A stretch of DNA of 64,000 nt from Abditibacteriaceae bacterium (GCA_019239895.1 JAFAZH010000006.1:62001-126000), one strand, 5' to 3'; numbered from the stretch's first letter, positions 25,301 to 36,460 are shown. The notes: generated by a model not told the origin, from the sequence alone. A program made the numbers and translations.

Positions 25301-26634
25301 AAAAGGCCGAAGAGTCGCGCGATGCCAGCTTGCGGATGCCGCACGGCGAAAAGGGAACTGTGGTGGGCGTGCAGATTTTTGCCCGTCATAAATACTTTTC
25401 GCACCAGCTTTATGAGCGGTATCTACAAGAAGGCGACAGCCCCGACCAGGCCGAGCGCAAGTCTACCTTTGCTTTCGTCAATGATCCTGAGCGTCCTGAG
25501 TGCCCGATCACTGGCGGCCCACTGGATAAGCGTCCGGGTGATGAGTTGCGTGCTGGCACCAACCAGATGGTGCGCGTCTATGTAGCGCAAAAGCGCAAGA
25601 TCATGGAAGGCGACAAGATGGCTGGACGACATGGTAACAAGGGTGTTGTGTCGCGCATTCTGCCCGAAGCCGATATGCCCTTCCTGCCCGATGGCACCCC
25701 GGTTGATATTATTTTGAATCCGTTGGGCGTGCCTTCGCGCATGAACATCGGTCAGGTTCTGGAAATGCACTTAGGCTTGGTTGGTAAGCACTGGGGCACC
25801 GAGTTCGAGAACCCGATTTTCGATGGGGCGCGTGAAGCCGAGATTTACGACAACATGGATCGCGTGGCGGCGCAGTTACAGTTCGCCACCATGCGCAACT
25901 ATATCGAGACCGAACTGGAATTAGAAATCGATTTCCAGGAGCCGGAAGATTTTGCAGCGTTTAATGAAGGCTTGCTCGATAGTCTGGCTGATACCCTGAC
26001 TGAGAAACTGCGCACGGTGGATGATGAGCAGTTAGACCGCATTGGCGAGCAACTCAATACGCAGCATGAAATCTTTGGGCGTAGCGACCGCAATCGTAAG
26101 GCGGATTTGATTACCCAACGCGTGCGCGAGATCACCATCAAACGCAGCGGCTTCGATCCCAAGAGCGGCAAGTGTACCCTCTACGATGGACGCACGGGTG
26201 AGCCGTTCCAGCAGCCAGTGGCGGTTGGCCAGGTCTACATGATGAAGCTGCACCACTTGGTGGAAGACAAAATCCATGCCCGTTCCACCGGCCCATACTC
26301 GCTCGTTACGCAGCAGCCGTTGGGTGGTAAAGCCCAGTTCGGTGGCCAGCGTTTCGGTGAAATGGAAGTCTGGGCACTGGAGGCTTATGGCGCGGCGCAT
26401 ACCCTGCAAGAGATTCTGACCATTAAGTCGGATGACGTGGCAGGACGTGTCAAGACCTATGAATCCATCGTCAAGGGCGAGAGCGTGCTCGAACCCGGCG
26501 TGCCGGAATCGTTCAAGATTCTGGTCAAAGAACTGCAAAGCCTTGCTTTACAAGTCGAAGTCGAAGACGAGAATGGCAATGCGATGGAACTCAAAGAAGT
26601 TGAGGACGAACTCGACGGGAGTGGACCTCGCTAA
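22393..26634 (+). CDS. rpoB: RNA polymerase beta subunit
   Basis: 1413 residues, within the long end of the bacterial range. An N-terminal extension of about 50 residues precedes the first conserved block ([14 protein letters not shown]). The rifampicin region reads [21 protein letters not shown] and LSVLGPGGL with the Asp, His, Arg and Ser resistance positions unchanged. [20 protein letters not shown], the catalytic-core [17 protein letters not shown], and the C-terminal [21 protein letters not shown] are present. GGAGG lies 8 nt before the ATG. It is followed not by rpoC but by a hairpin and two small genes. Confidence 0.98.
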   Translation: MAVTANGNGSGVGSRRTNPKVIDDRFRHSDGTVTIGSGRPISRSTLVLTAQRKEHMHQFDTVSVPNMVEMQLESYQWFLNYGLRELFDSFSPIEDFTGTMSLEFLDYTLGEPKFAPDECRERDLTYEMPMKVKVRVVNKETGELKESEVYLGELPCMTERGTFIVNGAERVVVAQLSRSPGAYFKEEIAYSGRRLLQMQIIPQEGAWVDAEVSEESAKDISVSLGVKIGQSKRMPITTLLRAFSAMDVAQPHATRTEMLRPASPKLLGRTLAEQLIDYSTGELVSEAGQVIDEALLKRVRSLRDNPEIEVVAQRVQCATSRQILDLFAEKRTINEITPEAFVDITGSSNETEYNFFLAQDLMEGDAKRPVLRACAHIDQEAVDKILRVNPPSLEVYYCPSIITGSLVLDKVKEERGREEDPATMEMAALSEVHKNLRPGDPPTQESARSLLNSFFFDPKRYDLGRVGRYKLSKKVNVDVPNDVHTLTLDDLVGGIRYVIEMDKGEDERYGPDDIDHLRNKRVRAVGELLQNQLRSGMLRMERVARERLTSLDRDSVTAQAVISIKPITAAVRSFFGSGQLSQFMDQTNPLAELAHKRRLSVLGPGGLSRQSAKLEVRDVHHSHYGRICPIETPEGPNIGLIGSLATHARIDEYGFLLSPYRVVKKGKVTNEIKYLSADEEEGVTIASASAIVAEDGTLTEELVQSRRVLAHPKVPPMEADYMDLSPLQVFSVATAMIPFLENDDANRALMGSNMQRQAVPLLRPQVPLVKTGIELRAALDSGAAVVSDVDGVIDDVTAKGIAVRGYDDEVYYHPLRNFVRSNQATCIHQKPIVSKGQRVRAGEPIADGPATKGGELALGRNMTVAFALWEGYNYEDAIILSERISKEDALTSIHIEKYEVEARDTKLGPEEITRDIPNVGEDQLKNLDEHGIIRVGAEVFPQDILVGKIAPKSQGELSAEERLVIAIFGKKAEESRDASLRMPHGEKGTVVGVQIFARHKYFSHQLYERYLQEGDSPDQAERKSTFAFVNDPERPECPITGGPLDKRPGDELRAGTNQMVRVYVAQKRKIMEGDKMAGRHGNKGVVSRILPEADMPFLPDGTPVDIILNPLGVPSRMNIGQVLEMHLGLVGKHWGTEFENPIFDGAREAEIYDNMDRVAAQLQFATMRNYIETELELEIDFQEPEDFAAFNEGLLDSLADTLTEKLRTVDDEQLDRIGEQLNTQHEIFGRSDRNRKADLITQRVREITIKRSGFDPKSGKCTLYDGRTGEPFQQPVAVGQVYMMKLHHLVEDKIHARSTGPYSLVTQQPLGGKAQFGGQRFGEMEVWALEAYGAAHTLQEILTIKSDDVAGRVKTYESIVKGESVLEPGVPESFKILVKELQSLALQVEVEDENGNAMELKEVEDELDGSGPR

Positions 26635-26650
26635 CTGGTTGAGAATGGAA

Positions 26651-26695
26651 AATAGAGGATAGAAGATCGCAGGAACTGCGCTTTTATCCTCTATT
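26651..26695 (+). repeat. Hairpin between rpoB and the small genes, heptad-derived
   Basis: Outer stem AATAGAGGATA (26651-26661) with 26685-26695, inner stem CGCAG-GAA-CTGCG (26668-26680). The left side reads GAGAATG, GAAAATA, GAGGATA, GAAGATC in 7-nt steps, the same family as 14133-14308. It could act as an RNA processing or attenuation site within the operon. Confidence 0.65.
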
Positions 26696-26708
26696 GCAGG
26701 GAGCAAGC

Positions 26709-26966
26709 ATGAGCCAATCTGCAACGGAAGAGCGTGTTGAAGCGGTTATTATCTCCGGGCCACGTAAAGGGGAGTTTATCAACGTCAACAGCCAGGCAGA
26801 GCCAGAACTTTCGGCAGAAGAGGAAGCTATGCTGAATTTTGTGGTGCAGGCTGCCAAACGTATGTCTGAGAGTGCTAAGGCTCTCTCAAATTCTGTGGAC
26901 TTGCTGCTGCATGAGGTTTGCGAGGTAAATAAAAGACTACATGGGTCTACTGGATCATCTCAGTGA
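26709..26966 (+). CDS. Small protein of unknown function inserted between rpoB and rpoC (first)
   Basis: 85 residues from an ATG with GGGAG 7 nt upstream. The N-terminal 30 residues (VEAVIISGPRKGEFINVNSQ) look like a small beta unit. The rest is amphipathic helix (EEEAMLNFVVQAAKRMSESAKALSNSVDLLLHEV). No family recognised. It overlaps the next gene by 26 bp, so the two are probably co-expressed with rpoB and rpoC. Confidence 0.65.
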   Translation: MSQSATEERVEAVIISGPRKGEFINVNSQAEPELSAEEEAMLNFVVQAAKRMSESAKALSNSVDLLLHEVCEVNKRLHGSTGSSQ

Positions 26967-27231
26967 ATTAGGTCAGTCCATCCTTACTTCTGATGCGCAA
27001 TTAAAACATCAGAAAGAAGAGATAGACCGGATTATTCAGCAACTTCGCATTATGGGTGAAGGTCTGCAAGACCTGCGTGACCGAGTGGTGCGTTTAGAAG
27101 CCCAGCGTGAAGCTGACCGAGCGCAGATAATGGCGGAAGTAGCGCAGTTCAAGACAGAAGTCGAGCGGGCTGAGTTGAGATTGTCACGACAACTCCCTGC
27201 CTCTCAACCAATTGATGAAGATAACAAGTAA
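26941..27231 (+). CDS. Small coiled-coil protein inserted between rpoB and rpoC (second)
   Basis: 96 residues, almost entirely coiled coil from about residue 18 to 85 (HQKEEIDRIIQQL, LQDLRDRVVRLEAQREADRAQ). Charged and heptad-patterned, without membrane segments or Cys. The ribosome site is weak (GAGG about 15 nt upstream), consistent with translational coupling to the overlapping upstream gene. No family recognised. Confidence 0.65.
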   Translation: MGLLDHLSELGQSILTSDAQLKHQKEEIDRIIQQLRIMGEGLQDLRDRVVRLEAQREADRAQIMAEVAQFKTEVERAELRLSRQLPASQPIDEDNK

Positions 27232-27264
27232 GATTGTTTTCCTAAACAGAGGAGCAATTTAATT

Positions 27265-30200
27265 ATGGCGGAAACAAATATTTTTTCAGTGCCAGCGTTG
27301 GATTCGGTAGGCTTGCAAACCGGACGCGATGGGTCGGGGCGCGATGGCTATGGTGGCCGCGATGGTGCGGGGGCGCGGCAAGCGGCCCAGACCCTCTCTG
27401 CTTCGGCGTTCGACCTGTTGCGCATCGGCATCGCCTCGCCGCAGGACATTCGTTCGTGGAGCCGGGGCGAAGTAAAGAAGCCGGAAACGATTAACTATCG
27501 CACCTTTAAGCCGGAGCGCGATGGCCTTTTCTGCGAGCGTATCTTTGGCCCAACTAAAGACCTCGAATGCTCGTGTGGCAAGTTCAAGAAATCGAAGTTC
27601 AAGGGTGTCATTTGCGACCGTTGCGGCGTAGAAGTCACCCGCGCCAAGGTGCGCCGCGTGCGGATGGGTCACATTGAGTTGGCCGCGCCGGTGGCGCATC
27701 TGTGGTATGTCAAAGGCGTGCCCTCGCCGATGGCCCTCTTGCTGGATATGTCGCCGCGCTTTTTGGAGCGTGTGCTTTATTTCTCGCACTGGGTTGTGAC
27801 GCGTGCCGACCAGGGCAAAATTTCTAAAAACATCGAGCGCATCCGTGATGCGGTGCAAGATGAAATGCAGGAAATTGACAACTCGCGTGAGTTGGAAAAG
27901 AAGCGTGCTCTCGATACCTACGCCGAAGCGCAGCAGCGCCTGACCGAAGGCGACGAGACCATCACGCGCGAAGATGTCGAATCGGCGCGCAAGCGGGCCG
28001 AAGATGTAAGCGGGGATGCCTATGCCGAAGACCGCAAGCGCGAGTTGCAGGATGCTCTCGGTCTGTTGGCCGAATTGGAAAAGCGCCGCCTGCTGACCGA
28101 TTCCGAGTATCGCGGCTTGCAGAAGTTGATGGAGACCATCACCCGCAAGCTGGGTCGTGGTTTTGAAGATATGTTTCATGCGGGCATGGGCGCGGAAGCG
28201 GTCAAGAAGTTGTTGGAAGATATTGACCTCGAAGCCCTGGGCCGCGAGTTGAAGAAAAGCGTGCAGGAGACCCCAACGGGTGCCAAGCGTGGTCGTCTGA
28301 TTAAGCGATTGGAAATTGTGGAGGCGTTCCGCAAGTCGAAGAACCGTCCTGAGTGGATGGTCTTGGAAACGATTCCGGTTATGCCGCCAGAGTTGCGCCC
28401 GATGGTGCAGTTGGATGGTGGACGCTTTGCCACCAGCGACCTGAACGACCTTTATCGTCGTATCATCAACCGCAACAATCGTCTCAAGCGCATCACGGAA
28501 ATCCGCGCGCCGGAATCCATTATCAACCATGAGAAGCGTCTGTTGCAGGAATCGGTGGACGCTCTCATTGATAACACCCGCCGTCAGCGTCCGGTGACTG
28601 GTTCCTCTGGTCGCCCCCTCAAGTCGTTGAGCGATATGTTGAAGGGTAAGGAAGGACGCTTCCGCAAGAACCTGTTGGGTAAGCGTGTGGACTACTCCGG
28701 GCGTTCGGTGATTGTGGTCGGCCCTGGCCTGCGTCTTGACCAGTGCGGCTTGCCCAAAGAAATGGCCCTTGAACTCTTCAAGCCATTCGTAATGAAGCGG
28801 TTAGTGCAGAAGGGTTACACCACCAACATCAAAACGGCACGGCGCATGGTGGATCGTTTGAAGCCGGAAGTGTGGGACGCGCTCGAAGAGGTTATCCGTG
28901 AGCATCCGGTGCTGCTGAACCGCGCACCAACCCTGCACCGGTTGGGTATCCAGGCGTTCGAGCCGAAGTTAGTAGATGGTAAGGCAATTCAGATTCACCC
29001 CCTCGTTTGCCCCTCGTTCAACGCGGACTTCGATGGTGACCAGATGGCTGTGCATGTGCCGCTCTTCCCGTCGGCGCAGGCGGAAGCGCGCGTCTTAATG
29101 ATGTCCACCAATAACCTGTTCAGCCCGCGTGATGGCGCTCCGGCGATGTCACCAGGCTATGACATGGTGTTGGGCTGCTTCTACCTGACGATGGATAAGA
29201 AGAACGCCCGCTCGGTGGCACAACTCACACCCGAAGAAGTGCAGGCGCTGCCGCGTTTCTCATCGGCTGATGAAGCGATCACCATGCACCACTTGGGTAA
29301 CTTAGAATTGCATGATGTGGTCAGCGTGCGCCATCCCGCCGGGGAGAAGAAAACGCCAGAAGCCGCGACGGGGATGCTGACTACGACGGTTGGCCGCCTC
29401 ATCTTTAATGAGATTGTGCCAGAGGCGCTGGGTTATGTGAACCATCCGGTGGATAAGAAGACGATCAGCCACCTGGTCGTGCGTTGCCATGAAGAACTGG
29501 GCAACGAAGACTGCGTGCGTTTCCTGGATGCGATTAAGAACTTAGGCTTCCGTTATGCGACCAAGTCGGGCATCTCGATCTCGATGGGTGACATCAATAT
29601 CACCTCCCGCCGTGAAGAGATCCTGGAACGCACCGAAGCCCTGGTGCGCCGCACCAATACGGCGTATGAGAAAGACCCGCTCTCCATGACGGCTCAGGAG
29701 CGCGAGCGCAGCGTGTTGAATGCGTGGATTAAGGCGTCCAATGATATTCACAACGATGTGTTAGGCTCGTTAGACAAGTTCAACCCGCTCTTCTTAATGT
29801 CGCAGTCGGGCGCGACCGGTAAGATCAAGCAGATGATGCAGATCGTCGGTATGCGCGGCTTGATGCAAGACCCGTCGGGCCGTTTGATTGAAGACTTGCC
29901 GGTGAAGTCGAACTTCCGCATGGGCTTGAACCTGCATGAGTATTTCGTGAGTACGCACGGTGCCCGTAAAGGTCTCGCTGATACCGCTCTGCGAACAGCA
30001 GACGCGGGCTACCTGACACGACGATTGGTAGACGTATCACAGGATGTCATTATTCGCGCCGATGATTGCGGCACAAACGAAGGTATCACGGTGCGCGAAG
30101 TCTTTGAAAGTGATGAAACGCATCGTCCTGATGCGCGTGCCCTGTTGGGACGCCATCTGGCCGACCCGATTAAGCATCCTGAGACGGGCGAAATCGCCTT

Positions 30201-31995
30201 CCAGGTGGAAACCTATATCAGCCCGGACATCTGGCAGCAGATTAAGGACTTAGGTTTGCCGACCACAGCGCGTGTGCGCGTTCACATGCCGCTCGAAACC
30301 CTTTCCGAGCGTTTGGTAGGACGCACCTCGTTGGAAACCGTCAAGCATCCGACTACCAAGAAGGTCTTGGTGCAGATGGGGCAGGAGATTGACCGTGACA
30401 CTGCCGAAGCCATTGAAAAGGCAGGCGTGCGCGAAGTCAAAATCCGCAGTATTCTGACCTGTAAGCTGGGACGTGGCGTATGTGCCGCTTGTTATGGTCA
30501 TGACCTGGCGACCAATCATCGTGTCGAAATCGGCGAAGCAGTTGGTATCATCGCGGCCCAGAGTATTGGTGAGCCGGGCACGCAGCTTACCATGCGCACC
30601 TTCCACTTAGGTGGCGTGGCGCAGGGCACTTCGCTGACGGGTGTGGCGAACGTCAAGCGGGCGCGCCAGCAAGCGTTGCAAGAGTTGCGCACTGACATCA
30701 GCAAGGGCACCTTCCAGATGCAGGGCACGCTGACGGAACAGAAGCGTGAAATCCAGCGTTACCTGAAGGTGTTGGAAGCGACCGTTGGTGGCTTGCTCCG
30801 CGTGGTTGAATTGTTCGAGGCACGCAAGCCCAAGGGCGAAGCGATTACCACTGATGTGGATGGCACTGTCGTCGCCATCATCGGCGGTGGCCGCGCCGAA
30901 GTGCAGGAAGGTATCAACCTCTCGCTTGATGTTGAAACGGCTCGCACGGGTGTGCGCAAAGTATTGATTCAGACCACCGCCAATGTTGGCGAGCGGGATA
31001 AGATTATCGGTCATCGTCTGGCAACGGATGTGACCCGCAAGGGTGGCAAGGCGTTGGCCACGGCGAACACCGAAGTCAACGAACGCATCTTGAACCAGAT
31101 TGAGGATGCTGGGCACACGACGGTGACGGTGCAGCGTGAGTTCGCGGTGCCTTATCGTGGTAACCTCGACGTGCGCGTGGGCCAGACCGTGATGGCTGGC
31201 GATACACTCACCAAAGGCCCACTGTGGCCCCAGGATGTACTCTCGTGGAGAGGCGTCAAGGGCGTGGCGGAATACCTCGTGCAAGAAGTGCAGAAGGTCT
31301 ATAAGTCACAGGGCATTTCGATCCATGATAAGCATATCGAAGTCATCGTGCGTCAAATGTTGCGCAAGCGCCGCATCAAAGACCCCGGTGATACCGAGTT
31401 AATGCCTGGTCGTCTGGTAGATGCACCTTCGTTGGATCAAATCAACGAGCGTGCTACTGCCGAGGGCAACGCTCCAGCCACAGCGGATTTCGTGCTGTTA
31501 GGTATCACCGAAGCGGCGCTGGCTACCGAATCGTTCCTGTCGGCGGCGAGCTTCCAGAAGACCACTAAAGTGTTGACCGAGGCCGCCACGCATGGCCGCG
31601 TGGATATGCTGGAAGGTCTCAAGGAAAACGTCATCATTGGACGCCTAATCCCGGCAGGTACGGGCTTACAGCGTAAGATGAAGATTGACGTGGAACTTGA
31701 TCCGGCAGCAGTCGAGTATGCTCAGGCTCACGCGGATGAGCTACACGCCGAAGAGTTGCGCACCAAGCCATCAGTCAAGGAAGCTATCAATACCGATGAA
31801 ATCTTCTCGGTCACTGGTGCCGACGATGTGGCGGGCATGGCCGATGCTGGCTTCTCGGTCAGCGAAGGCGACAGCGAATTGGGTGACGAAGAAGTGGAGC
31901 CGAGCGATTCTGATCTGGCTTTCGAGGAAACCCTCGATATGGATGGGGATGGCATCGGTGGCCTGGATGGTATGTTCAGCGCGGGCGATGAGTAA
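27265..31995 (+). CDS. rpoC: RNA polymerase beta' subunit
   Basis: 1576 residues. An unusual N-terminal extension of about 45 residues rich in Gly, Arg and Asp ([17 protein letters not shown]) precedes the conserved start. Zinc site 1 is [20 protein letters not shown], the active-site [15 protein letters not shown] carries the three Mg-binding Asp, and zinc site 2 is split across DDCGT, LTCK and GVCAACYG. The bridge helix and trigger loop are in place ([35 protein letters not shown]). The last 65 residues are strongly acidic. GAGGAG precedes the ATG. Confidence 0.98.
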   Translation: MAETNIFSVPALDSVGLQTGRDGSGRDGYGGRDGAGARQAAQTLSASAFDLLRIGIASPQDIRSWSRGEVKKPETINYRTFKPERDGLFCERIFGPTKDLECSCGKFKKSKFKGVICDRCGVEVTRAKVRRVRMGHIELAAPVAHLWYVKGVPSPMALLLDMSPRFLERVLYFSHWVVTRADQGKISKNIERIRDAVQDEMQEIDNSRELEKKRALDTYAEAQQRLTEGDETITREDVESARKRAEDVSGDAYAEDRKRELQDALGLLAELEKRRLLTDSEYRGLQKLMETITRKLGRGFEDMFHAGMGAEAVKKLLEDIDLEALGRELKKSVQETPTGAKRGRLIKRLEIVEAFRKSKNRPEWMVLETIPVMPPELRPMVQLDGGRFATSDLNDLYRRIINRNNRLKRITEIRAPESIINHEKRLLQESVDALIDNTRRQRPVTGSSGRPLKSLSDMLKGKEGRFRKNLLGKRVDYSGRSVIVVGPGLRLDQCGLPKEMALELFKPFVMKRLVQKGYTTNIKTARRMVDRLKPEVWDALEEVIREHPVLLNRAPTLHRLGIQAFEPKLVDGKAIQIHPLVCPSFNADFDGDQMAVHVPLFPSAQAEARVLMMSTNNLFSPRDGAPAMSPGYDMVLGCFYLTMDKKNARSVAQLTPEEVQALPRFSSADEAITMHHLGNLELHDVVSVRHPAGEKKTPEAATGMLTTTVGRLIFNEIVPEALGYVNHPVDKKTISHLVVRCHEELGNEDCVRFLDAIKNLGFRYATKSGISISMGDINITSRREEILERTEALVRRTNTAYEKDPLSMTAQERERSVLNAWIKASNDIHNDVLGSLDKFNPLFLMSQSGATGKIKQMMQIVGMRGLMQDPSGRLIEDLPVKSNFRMGLNLHEYFVSTHGARKGLADTALRTADAGYLTRRLVDVSQDVIIRADDCGTNEGITVREVFESDETHRPDARALLGRHLADPIKHPETGEIAFQVETYISPDIWQQIKDLGLPTTARVRVHMPLETLSERLVGRTSLETVKHPTTKKVLVQMGQEIDRDTAEAIEKAGVREVKIRSILTCKLGRGVCAACYGHDLATNHRVEIGEAVGIIAAQSIGEPGTQLTMRTFHLGGVAQGTSLTGVANVKRARQQALQELRTDISKGTFQMQGTLTEQKREIQRYLKVLEATVGGLLRVVELFEARKPKGEAITTDVDGTVVAIIGGGRAEVQEGINLSLDVETARTGVRKVLIQTTANVGERDKIIGHRLATDVTRKGGKALATANTEVNERILNQIEDAGHTTVTVQREFAVPYRGNLDVRVGQTVMAGDTLTKGPLWPQDVLSWRGVKGVAEYLVQEVQKVYKSQGISIHDKHIEVIVRQMLRKRRIKDPGDTELMPGRLVDAPSLDQINERATAEGNAPATADFVLLGITEAALATESFLSAASFQKTTKVLTEAATHGRVDMLEGLKENVIIGRLIPAGTGLQRKMKIDVELDPAAVEYAQAHADELHAEELRTKPSVKEAINTDEIFSVTGADDVAGMADAGFSVSEGDSELGDEEVEPSDSDLAFEETLDMDGDGIGGLDGMFSAGDE

Positions 31996-32028
31996 GCTCT
32001 GCTGAACAGGACAGAAGTCCATATCCTT

Positions 32029-32072
32029 AATAACAAGCCCGCTCTGGTGAACGCCAGAGTGGGCTTGTTATT
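32029..32072 (+). terminator. Rho-independent terminator of rpoC
   Basis: A perfect 19-bp stem (32029-32047 with 32054-32072) and 6-nt loop ends in TTATTTTA, 34 bp after the rpoC stop. Confidence 0.9.
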
Positions 32073-32151
32073 TTAGTCCTGAACCTAAGGCAAGGCGTTG
32101 GTTAAACTAAAACAGCATCACTTCTTTCCCCTCTGAGGAATCTGTTTGAAT

Positions 32152-35100
32152 ATGAAGACTCTCCTTTTGCTTGCCTGTTTATGCCTCTTTGCGTTGCCAT
32201 CACTGGCAGGCGAGTTCCGTGTGCCCTTAATGACCGTGCCGCCCAAGGTGGACGGCAATATTGAACCCACTGAATGGGCCAATGCCGCTCGCTGCGATGG
32301 CTTTTCGATGAACACTCTGGAACGGCGGCGCGTGACGGGGTATGTGGGAGCCACGACCACCCATCTCTATTTAGCGATTCGTTCGCAACTGCCAGTCGAA
32401 GGCACCCTGGTGGCCAATACCAGACGCAACAGTGTGAATCTGGTTTATGATGATTCGATTGAAGTTTGGGTAGAGCCATCGGCTATGGCACAGGCTGCCA
32501 AACGCGTACAGGTGCAGATGCTGGCGAATTCGTTGGGCTATCGTTACTATCGAATGCATGTGCCGGATGACCCGACCTGGCGGGGCGACTGGAAGATGGC
32601 TAATGGCACGCACAATAACGAGTGGCACGCCGAAATTGAAGTGCCCCTCGAACAGATTGCGCCCGGACGCCACGCCGATGAAGGCAAGTGGGGCATTAAC
32701 CTGGCGCGCACATTTGCCCTGCCGGGTGGCGCGGGCACGCTCTGGCAGACCTCGCTGGGTGGTGGCTCCTTCGCGCCCACCGATTGGTTCACCTTTAGCC
32801 GCACCGATGCTTTAGCTGTTAGTTACGAGAATCGGGGTGATCCATTTACGGGTCAGGTTAACAGTGTCCTGGTCTTGCGCAATCCAACAAGTGCGCCCAT
32901 CACCGTCAGTTCTCAACTCCATCTAAAGCGCGATGTGATGCCGGAAACTGGGGCGAAGGACACGATCACCGTTGCGCCGGGGCAGACGCAAGAAGTCACG
33001 TTGAAAGTAAACGACCAAGCTACCAAGAAGTTTGAACTGACAGCGCAGGTAACTTCACCTGATGGCAAAGTCAGCTATTTCGACCGCACGCTCACCTGGC
33101 AGCCCGTGAGTGAAGATAAGCCCTGGGTTTACACTGCCGCTAAAAAAGAAGCACCCCCCGTAGACTTCAACTTTGCTTATTATCCTTACCTCAACCGGAT
33201 GCGGATTGCGGCGGATGTTTCCAATTTGCCCAAGCAGGCGCGGGTGCAGAGCGTGCAGGCTCTTATCCGCAAGAAAGCTGGGGCTGCTGTAAAAACGGTG
33301 ACTTTCAATGATCTTAAAGAGGGTCGGCAGGAATTGAGCTTCACTCTGCCGCCGTTACAGGGGCAATATGAAATAGCCCTCAGCGTCACGGGCCAGAACG
33401 TGCCCACTGGCGAACTGGTGAAAGAGTTTGAGCGCACCGTTTACCCGTGGGAGCATAAAAACCTGGGCAAAAGAACCAAAGTCTATGCACCCTTTACTCC
33501 CATTCGCATCCGGGGCAAACAGCTATCTACAATTTTGCGTGACCATACAGTAAATAATGTTGGGCTGTGGGATCAAGTCGTGGCAAAAGGGGAACCTCTC
33601 TTAGCCGCGCCGATGAGTTGGAGTGTGAGTGTGGACGGCGACTCTGTGCCGGTACAGCCTGAGCGTTTTCGGTTCTTGAAGACTGCTGATAACACAGCCA
33701 CGGCTCAGGGCGGTTTTACAGCGGGGGCACTGCACGCTCAGGCCGACACCACCTGGGATTATGATGGCACCATGCGGCTGGACTTGCATCTGCAACCCAC
33801 GGCGGGCAAAACTGTTAATGCCCTCACCCTCGACATCCCGCTTAACGAAAGTGAAGCCACCCACCTCCACGCGATGGGCGATGGCATCCGCAACACGCTT
33901 TATCAAAAAATACCGGCGGGCACGGGCAGCATCTGGAACGCCAAAAGCGTGCAAGCCTCCGACCTGCCGCAGAATTTCTGCACCTACATTTATGTTGGTA
34001 CTCCGGTGCGGGGCCTATGCTGGTTTGCCGAAAACGACAAGGGCTGGGGTTGGGATGCCCAGACGCCGAATTTAGAGTTGGTGCGCGAGCCGGGCCGGGT
34101 TATCCTGCGGGTGCATCTGATTAATCAGCCGCAAGCCATTGCCACGCCGCGCACCATCACCTTTGGCTTGCTGGCGGCCCCGGTGAAGCCGCGCATTCCG
34201 CTCGATTGGCGGCACAAGTGGCGGCGCGATCAATATACCCTCCTGGGCACCGACATTAACTGGCTGGCCCTCGGCGATGCGGCGTCAGTTTACCCGGCAG
34301 GCAAGGATATGTATCTGTGGGAGATGATTAAGCGCGGCAACCGCGAGCATCTCAGTGATGCCGATATTAACTCGGTTATTGAACGCGGCAAGCCCTACTT
34401 CGCGCCTTACGGGGCGGATGTCGTGCAGACCTTTATCAATCATGTGCGCTATAACTTGACGAGTCGTTATGGCAAGAAAATGATCTTTTACTATAACCGA
34501 GCTAGCTATCAGGCCGCTGATGAGTTTGAGACCTTCAAGGACGAATGGGCGTTGAAAGACCTGCGCACGGTGGGCAAGGGTATCAAACGCGATGAAATCA
34601 AAATTGTGCCCAGCGAGTCTTACATTGACCACGCCCTCTACTGGTATGGCAAATCCTTCGATATTGGCGGTAATCAGGGTGTCTATTGGGATAACTGGTT
34701 CTTCGCCGGTTCTTACAACACGATGATGACAGGAGCCTATCAGAAGAGCGATGGCACGGTCGTCCCCTCGACGGGTATTTGGGGCTTGCGTGAACTCAGC
34801 AAGCGCACCTTTCAATATCTCAACGAGCGCGGCATGTTTCCTTTCACCATGCCGCACATGACTTCCACCAGTATTCTCCCAATGCTCTCCTTTGCCACTG
34901 TGCAGTATGACTGGGAGTGGAAATACTCCGAAGGTGACGTGCAAGACCGCTTTACCCGTGACTACATTCAACTGGTCAGTAATGGCGAGTTAGCGGGCAC
35001 CTGGCCTGTGCTGCTGCACGACCAGGGCAAGTTGGAAGACGATCCCTGGACGGGCCGCACCTTCGCGGCGGTAGCCATGCTGCACGAACTCGATACGGCT

Positions 35101-35472
35101 TATGCAAGCTCGACCAAAACTGGACAGGGGCAACTTGCGCTCTTTAAGCCAGTAGATGAGATTCTGGCTCAACCGGGCGTCGAAGCTTACCGCTACTGGG
35201 ACGACCGCCCCCAGCCCATCAAGACGGATGATCCTGATTTGCCAACCATTGTATACGCGGTTAAAGGCCAACAGGCTGTTTGCGCTGTGGTGAGTTATGC
35301 CGCTTCCGATCAACAGGCTCAAGTCACGCTCGACCCCACCGCTTTAGGCTTTAATCATGGCTATAAAGTCACCGATGCCGAGACAGGGGCCGAGATTTCA
35401 ACTGCGGGCAACAAGTTTTCATTTCTGCTGAAGAAGCACGACATCAAAGTACTGAAGGTGGTCGCGCCATGA
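32152..35472 (+). CDS. Large secreted protein: CBM9/DOMON-like N-terminus plus glycoside-hydrolase-like C-terminus
   Basis: 1106 residues from the ATG at 32152 with GAGGA upstream. Signal peptide MKTLLLLACLCLFALPSLAG. Residues about 20-215 show the CBM9-like pattern (PPKVDGNIEPTEWANAA, DDSIEVWVEP, WGINLARTF). Middle beta-sandwich domains follow (to about 690). The C-terminal 400 residues resemble a TIM-barrel glycoside-hydrolase module of the DUF6067 sort (GNQGVYWDNWFFAGSYN, IWGLRELSKRTFQYLNERG, FTMPHMT). The catalytic residues cannot be assigned. Its stop overlaps the next start (ATGA), so the LamG protein is translationally coupled. Confidence 0.65.
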   Translation: MKTLLLLACLCLFALPSLAGEFRVPLMTVPPKVDGNIEPTEWANAARCDGFSMNTLERRRVTGYVGATTTHLYLAIRSQLPVEGTLVANTRRNSVNLVYDDSIEVWVEPSAMAQAAKRVQVQMLANSLGYRYYRMHVPDDPTWRGDWKMANGTHNNEWHAEIEVPLEQIAPGRHADEGKWGINLARTFALPGGAGTLWQTSLGGGSFAPTDWFTFSRTDALAVSYENRGDPFTGQVNSVLVLRNPTSAPITVSSQLHLKRDVMPETGAKDTITVAPGQTQEVTLKVNDQATKKFELTAQVTSPDGKVSYFDRTLTWQPVSEDKPWVYTAAKKEAPPVDFNFAYYPYLNRMRIAADVSNLPKQARVQSVQALIRKKAGAAVKTVTFNDLKEGRQELSFTLPPLQGQYEIALSVTGQNVPTGELVKEFERTVYPWEHKNLGKRTKVYAPFTPIRIRGKQLSTILRDHTVNNVGLWDQVVAKGEPLLAAPMSWSVSVDGDSVPVQPERFRFLKTADNTATAQGGFTAGALHAQADTTWDYDGTMRLDLHLQPTAGKTVNALTLDIPLNESEATHLHAMGDGIRNTLYQKIPAGTGSIWNAKSVQASDLPQNFCTYIYVGTPVRGLCWFAENDKGWGWDAQTPNLELVREPGRVILRVHLINQPQAIATPRTITFGLLAAPVKPRIPLDWRHKWRRDQYTLLGTDINWLALGDAASVYPAGKDMYLWEMIKRGNREHLSDADINSVIERGKPYFAPYGADVVQTFINHVRYNLTSRYGKKMIFYYNRASYQAADEFETFKDEWALKDLRTVGKGIKRDEIKIVPSESYIDHALYWYGKSFDIGGNQGVYWDNWFFAGSYNTMMTGAYQKSDGTVVPSTGIWGLRELSKRTFQYLNERGMFPFTMPHMTSTSILPMLSFATVQYDWEWKYSEGDVQDRFTRDYIQLVSNGELAGTWPVLLHDQGKLEDDPWTGRTFAAVAMLHELDTAYASSTKTGQGQLALFKPVDEILAQPGVEAYRYWDDRPQPIKTDDPDLPTIVYAVKGQQAVCAVVSYAASDQQAQVTLDPTALGFNHGYKVTDAETGAEISTAGNKFSFLLKKHDIKVLKVVAP

Positions 35473-36362
35473 AGAGGATGATGCAAGACAACTCGGTAAC
35501 AATTGTAGGCCAGACACTCTTGTCTGGCTCTGCTTTGAGTTTTCAGGACAGCCAGACAAGAGTGTCTGGCCCACGATGGTTGAACTGTGTAGGCGTTATG
35601 TTACTGTGGCTAAGCTGCCTGACTCTGCCTACCAGAGCTGCTGTCCTGGCTGAAGATAATCCGATCCTCGTGCCGCCTTGGTTAGAAGATAGCCTTGTCT
35701 ATCGTAACTCTTTCGATAATGAAAAAGTGGCCCCTAATACCAACATAGAGAATATCCAACTGGTTGATGGCTCAACCACTGAGCAGTCGCCTCTGGGCTT
35801 GTTTGGCAAGGGATTAGCGTTATCAGGCGACAAGTCATTTAAGCTCAGAAGTCCTGTCTTTTCACCGCATAAGCCATTTACCCTTTCTTTTTGGTGGGCA
35901 TTGAAGGAAGATGCCAAGATTGATACAGGCTTCAACCTCTTTGGCTTGACAGGCAATGGCTACATCGGCCATTTCGTGCGCGGCAAAGGTGAATGGTGCG
36001 CCTTACAGCGACCAACAGGCGTCTGTCAGGTCTACTATTTCAAAGGGATTCCCAACCAGAACCTGCTCTATGATGGTGACCTGGCCTCGTCTCTCAATCT
36101 TAAAGCGAATGTCTGGCATCATACGGCGGCGGTGTTCCGGGCTGGTTCAACCATTGAGATTTATACCGATGGCAAGAAAGCCACCGAAACTCATGCCGAA
36201 GGCCGCTTATTCCGCCCCGAAGATAACCTCCAACAGTTTGAGTGCGGCCCCTTTGGGAGTGGCGGCTACCTTGATGAACTGACGGTCTTTGACCGCGCGC
36301 TCAGTGCCGATGTTATCGGACGTTATTACAGCGTCATCTCTCAGATGCGCGCTTTGACATAA
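35469..36362 (+). CDS. Secreted LamG/concanavalin-like domain protein with repeat-invaded N-terminus
   Basis: 297 residues. The ATG overlaps the upstream stop (ATGA). Residues 12-35 are encoded by a perfect inverted repeat (35508-35571), after which a normal signal peptide begins (VMLLWLSCLTLPTRAA). The rest is a LamG beta-sandwich: FTLSFWWALKED, GFNLFGLTG, WHHTAAVFRAGSTIEIYTDGK, and GGYLDELTVFDRALSADVI at the C-terminus, a classic LamG ending. Probably binds carbohydrate together with its partner. The real start could be internal (Met 44). Confidence 0.75.
   Translation: MKRMMQDNSVTIVGQTLLSGSALSFQDSQTRVSGPRWLNCVGVMLLWLSCLTLPTRAAVLAEDNPILVPPWLEDSLVYRNSFDNEKVAPNTNIENIQLVDGSTTEQSPLGLFGKGLALSGDKSFKLRSPVFSPHKPFTLSFWWALKEDAKIDTGFNLFGLTGNGYIGHFVRGKGEWCALQRPTGVCQVYYFKGIPNQNLLYDGDLASSLNLKANVWHHTAAVFRAGSTIEIYTDGKKATETHAEGRLFRPEDNLQQFECGPFGSGGYLDELTVFDRALSADVIGRYYSVISQMRALT
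35508..35571. repeat. 22-bp perfect inverted repeat within the LamG gene
   Basis: Arms 35508-35529 and 35550-35571 match exactly. Each arm is also a hairpin by itself (CCAGACA-CTCT-TGTCTGG). It encodes the N-terminal residues before the signal peptide. Confidence 0.85.
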
Positions 36363-36387
36363 GCCCCAGCAGCCCATGACAGAAAAG

Positions 36388-36437
36388 TTATCCATGTTAT
36401 ACATAGACTTATCCATAGTGTTCAAAAGTGGGGATAA
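36388..36437. other. Cluster of three DnaA-box-like 9-mers
   Basis: TTATCCATG (36388), TTATCCATA (36409) and, inverted, TTATCCCCA (36429-36437) lie within 50 bp. They differ from TTATCCACA by two, one and one bases. Chance occurrence is possible and no other origin features are present. Confidence 0.25.
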
Positions 36438-36460
36438 CCCATTCGTGAGGTCAGAGAATC

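Noticed and set aside
27286-28530. 414-codon open frame antisense to rpoC
   Set aside because: It is the shadow of a highly biased coding strand, has no ribosome site and no recognisable protein pattern.
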